Below are positions 60,552-64,000 of a DNA stretch of 64,000 nt, in pieces. The notes beneath the pieces were generated by a model, which was not told the DNA's origin, ran no database searches, and was given only the letters and a program-made list of their open reading frames with translations. This DNA is from Impatiens glandulifera (lineage: Eukaryota > Streptophyta > Magnoliopsida > Ericales > Balsaminaceae). The position numbers and the translations under genes were made by a program. Each line of letters begins with the position of its first letter. The first letter of the stretch is position 1. The stretch lies in NCBI RefSeq assembly GCF_907164915.1, contig NC_061870.1, positions 22,481,348 to 22,545,347 of the forward strand, written 5' to 3'.

Positions 60552-61292
60552 TTACAAAGGAGGGTCAAAATGGGTAGAAAAAAAGTCTGCTGAGTCATCA
60601 CTAAAAACACTATTATTTCCATGCCACCATGTCCACGTGTCAGGTTGATGATAATACCATTCCTCCACGTCATCAACAAATAAGAATTCCTCATGACTCA
60701 ACTCGCTAGATTCATAACTCGTCCCCAAACTCGGAAGCTCAACTATTTCCCCCAACATCTCTTCCTCTTCCTCCTCCGGGGACGCGGCCGGCGCCACCTC
60801 GTCCGGCGGCGGCGATGGATTAGACTGAGTATCGAACTGATCCATCGCCGCCGCTTTTGTCGCCGCTTCCTGGACGTCACGTGGGGAGCACGTGGCCGGA
60901 CGTGGCAAGAATTGGGCAATCATCGGAAAATTAAGAATAGCAGAGTTTCCTTTAATAGAAAGTGCGGCAACGTCGTGAGCCCTCGCCGCCATTTCTGGGG
61001 TGGCGAATGTTCCAAGCCAGATCCGAGATTTCTTTTTGGGTTCTCGGATCTCCGATACCCATTTCCCCCATGCCCTCATTCGGACCCCCCTGTAAACCGG
61101 ATGCTTACTATTATTATTATTATTATTACTATTATTAACCCTACTCCTTTTTGATCCTCTGGTCAAGTCGGAGTCGGAGTCGGCGCCGGAAAAACATGAT
61201 CGCTTTGATCCACCTCTTGTAGAAGATGAAGAATTTACCGACATTACTGTGCTAGTTGACTCGGAATCCGAATTACGTGATTCTGTCAACAT
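60552..61292 (-). CDS. AP2/ERF transcription factor, DREB A-4 (ERF034/TINY-like)
   Basis: A single-exon frame of 246 residues. The AP2 DNA-binding domain is at about residues 67-123 ([52 protein letters not shown]), with the WVSEIREP and [12 protein letters not shown] wording typical of the TINY/HARDY/ERF034 group. Before it are a Ser-rich start, a basic KRSR patch and an Asn run (residues 53-61). After it are an Ala-rich stretch, a Glu run at about 174-179 and an acidic C-terminus ([19 protein letters not shown]), probably an activation region. Such proteins bind DRE/CRT or GCC boxes in the nucleus and affect stress and growth. The promoter side holds TATATATA runs at 61335-61350. Confidence 0.93.
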   Translation of the reverse strand: MLTESRNSDSESTSTVMSVNSSSSTRGGSKRSCFSGADSDSDLTRGSKRSRVNNSNNNNNNSKHPVYRGVRMRAWGKWVSEIREPKKKSRIWLGTFATPEMAARAHDVAALSIKGNSAILNFPMIAQFLPRPATCSPRDVQEAATKAAAMDQFDTQSNPSPPPDEVAPAASPEEEEEEMLGEIVELPSLGTSYESSELSHEEFLFVDDVEEWYYHQPDTWTWWHGNNSVFSDDSADFFSTHFDPPL

Positions 61293-62354
61293 TATATATA
61301 AATATATTAGGAATGTATGTCAGTGAGAGAGTATGTATATATATATATACACTATACCAGAAGGATTTTGAAGAAGATGAAGAAGATTAAAATAAAAAAA
61401 AAAATTAAGAAAAGGGGGGTGGGGACAGAAATTTATTAGTATGAAAATAATTAAAAATGTGAAATGGAAGGGAAGAAGAAATGGGAAGGTTGTTACATGT
61501 TTGACAAGACATAATTTATTTATTTATGTATCATCACTCTATTTCGTCTCTAGTTGATTCGGTGATCTCTTTTTTATTTTTAATTCAAGTTGGTCAATTA
61601 ATTGCTTATAATTAATCAAAATAATCTATAAAGTTAAGTTCGTTATGTTTTTGGGTGTTTCATTTAGTTTCACTTTATTTTAAAATATTATCGAAATGGT
61701 TTGGGAAATAGGAAGAAAATGGACGAGAGAATTTGATTGACTGAAAAAATTAAAAATATTTATCTCTTTACCTTTTTTTCATTTTTCTTTTAAAATGATG
61801 TCAACTTTTTTAATTCGAAAAAATAATTAAAAAGTCTATAGAAAGATAAATTAGAAATCTAGATATTTTAATTTTTTTTTTTTAAAGAATTGGAGATCGA
61901 TATCATATTTAATTTACATTCATGACTTTTTCATTTTATTAATTATTTGCATGTTTTGCTTAGTTAGGTAATATTTTGTTACATGTATTCATATACACAG
62001 AGTAATATTTTGTAACTATTATATATTATTTCTCATTTTTATCGATAAAAATTGATATTTTGACTCAGTTTTTTTTCAAATTGTGTATGTTTGGTTGAAG
62101 GTCTTTTTGATAAAAAAAAAAAGTCATGAACGAGAAACATGATTAATGTATTGTCTAATTGTTGAACAGAAGAAAATAATAAGGGCAACTAAAGATGAAC
62201 TTTTTATTGTTGTGGATGGTCTTTAAAGTAATGAATTTGAATTGGGGTCTAACAAATAGTACACAACATGTGAGAAAGATGTGTAAAAATAATAAGTATT
62301 TTGGTGGGTTATATTAATTTTTGAGGAATGATAAAATTAGTACAGCGAAAACAA
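61293..62354. other. ERF promoter region and AT-rich spacer
   Basis: A (TA)n run at about 61335-61350 may serve as the TATA region of the ERF gene. A MITE-like phrase (gagagaatttgattgactgaaaaa) lies at 61720-61750. Nothing else is recognised. Confidence 0.45.
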
Positions 62355-62560
62355 TACCATGAATCCGACGTTGTTTCTCACGTTGTTCCACGTCAGATTT
62401 TGAAAAAAATAATAATAATTTTGGGTTCCGAAATGTGATTTTTCGAAATTCGAAATGTAACATTTTTAATTTTTCTCTTTCCTACCCACATAAACATGTC
62501 ACGTCGGATTTTTAGACTTACTTTCTTTACAATTTCGCTGAGTTTATCATTTTTCTTAAT
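62355..62560 (-). repeat. partner of the repeat at 49376-49580
   Basis: Contains ttccacgtcagattttg, ggttccgaaatgtg, cgaaatgtaacattttt, ctttcctacccac and cgctgagtttatcat. The last phrase also follows the copy at 49.5 kb (cgttgagtttatcat). Confidence 0.5.
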
Positions 62561-63639
62561 TTTTTTTATAAATATTTTGTACAATGATGTTTTGGTTTTT
62601 ATTATTTATGAAAGATTAATTTCATTTTGACTCTAAAAACATTATTTTTTGGGTTACTATTCATGTATGCATGCATATTGTTATTATGTGTGTTGGCATT
62701 ATATTCAATAACTCAATGAACAGATCATATATCTAATATAAATATAGGGTGGAAATAAATATAATTAAAATTGTATAATATGCAAATTGTGGAGAACTAT
62801 AGATTTTTTTCTTTAAAATGATACTAAATGATTAATAACCCTAAGTAAATATATATATAAGGTAGGTAGTATGGGCAATAAGATTAATTAAAGGCCAATT
62901 TGATATACTTGCGGGTGCAAAAATCTTCAAGGTAGGACATAAATTTAAATGAAGGATATGACTGATCAAATTAATGCATTTAATTATTCAAATGAATGGG
63001 TCCAAATATGCCCTAACATTTTGTTATGAGATTGATCAATATGAGAGATTAAATTGTTTAATGAATCTTTTCATTAATTAATTTAAAGAACTCTATTATT
63101 TAACTTATGTTAGGTTTATTATTTCCACATAATATACAAACACAATCAAATAAATCATAAAAGTCGAAACAATCTCGACAAAGATAATAATAACGCAAAA
63201 CCATCATAAATGTGTATGAGAAAAATGAGACAAAAACATCTTAGTCAACACTAATATCTCATGTTTCAATCTCTAATTTAGGTCTAAGCATCATCAAAAG
63301 ATTAATGTCTACTCTTAACTAATGAAGACAATTTTAATGAACCTATCCATATTACACTATTTGAAATTATTTTCCCTCAATTTAATTAGTAGTGATTGAG
63401 GAGGGATGTATCACCTACCCATTTAGTTCAAAACATATTAATAAAAACTTATAAATTATACATATAATATTACCCATAAATTTATTTATCTTTTTTTCAT
63501 AATAATATTAAATTTTAATATATTAAATTTTTTATACTGTATAAAAATTAATACAGACTTTAGCTTATTTAATTTCATTAATATAGACTCAAACTCTTCT
63601 TACTCGAACAACTATCCATTACATTGTAAAAAAAAGACA
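62561..63639. other. AT-rich intergenic, nothing recognised
   Basis: No gene or clear repeat. Confidence 0.45.
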
Positions 63640-64000
63640 CTAAATGATCTACCACATGGTTATATGTAAGAATGAGGATGTATCTCGAAGTTGAGATAAT
63701 GATTAAAAATATTATTGTTTAAAACACTTATGGAATCGATAATGATGATGTTAAGAGAGGCGTCATCAAGTCATTATTGGGAACAATTGGTTGTGTCATA
63801 TATTATTTTAGTATCGAAAGATATATTAGTAGATTGTAAGAGATTTATGTAATTAATAGTTATGTGGTTGGAAGACTTTTTATTCTATAGGAGCGTCTAG
63901 TAGGATTCTTGTGGTATTGTGAAAACATGTGTATTATGGTAAATTGTTATCGTATGTGTCACAGAGATGTTGAATCAACAACTTATTTACTTTTACATTG
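63640..64000 (+). mobile_element. LINE ORF2 tail remnant, cut by the window end
   Basis: From about 63700 the DNA follows the reverse complement of 57950-57560 (tattgtttaaaac, ggttgtgtcatatattatttta, agatttatgtaatt). It ends in the zf-RVT motif start CYRMCHRDVESTTYLLLH at 63940-64000. The element continues beyond the window. Confidence 0.7.

Noticed and set aside
60693..61154. 153-residue plus-strand frame opposite the ERF gene
   Set aside because: Antisense shadow of the AP2 coding sequence. It has no recognised domain.

Overview
The window is nuclear DNA of a eudicot plant. It is very AT-rich, its genes have GT-AG introns and plant-specific families (DUF1005, DREB-type AP2/ERF, ERD7-like senescence protein), and most of the space between genes is transposon debris. 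The species cannot be named from the sequence.

Five intact-looking host genes are present: a DUF1005 protein (minus, 7932-10711, 2 exons); Derlin-1, an ER-associated degradation membrane protein (plus, 15629-18868, 7 exons); a small Lys/Gly-rich protein (plus, 40018-40275); an ERD7-type senescence/dehydration protein (plus, 46631-48004, 3 exons); and a DREB/ERF transcription factor (minus, 60552-61292). A sixth host locus, a profilin, is a wreck spread over 20474-34287. The order DUF1005, Derlin-1, profilin matches what I recall of Arabidopsis chromosome 4 (AT4G29310, AT4G29330, AT4G29340/29350). This would be conserved synteny with the profilin decayed in place.

Layout: 1-1300 degenerate tandem repeats; 1640-6930 a decayed LINE carrying a MULE hairpin, a SIRE-like LTR and a hAT element; 7.9-18.9 kb DUF1005 and Derlin; 20.5-34.3 kb the profilin pseudogene. 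Profilin exon 1 is split by a truncated Ty1/copia element, which is split in its reverse-transcriptase region by a Ty3/gypsy element that has four LTRs in tandem at its left end. Profilin intron 2 holds a CACTA element. 34960-38725 is a Mutator-like element (MULE) with transposase and ULP/DUF1985 remnants and arrays of a 16-bp motif near both ends. 40.0-43.3 kb holds the small gene, a degenerate fold-back and a Pack-MULE-like element with a hAT MITE inside. 44.2-54 kb holds MITEs, dispersed repeats and the senescence gene. 54-59.7 kb holds two minus-strand LINE remnants, 60.5-61.3 kb the ERF gene, and the right edge another LINE copy.

The strongest observations are the transposon boundaries with target-site duplications read directly (CATTA, TTA, GGTGTAGT, CTCGCTTC, TAAAATATA and others), the profilin demolition with its insertion order, the four-LTR tandem, and the bidirectional 16-bp arrays in the 3.8-kb MULE. 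I found no CRISPR array, rRNA gene or intact tRNA gene, and no clearly new system. The candidates nearest to new are the MULE subterminal arrays and the captured reading frame in the Pack-MULE.
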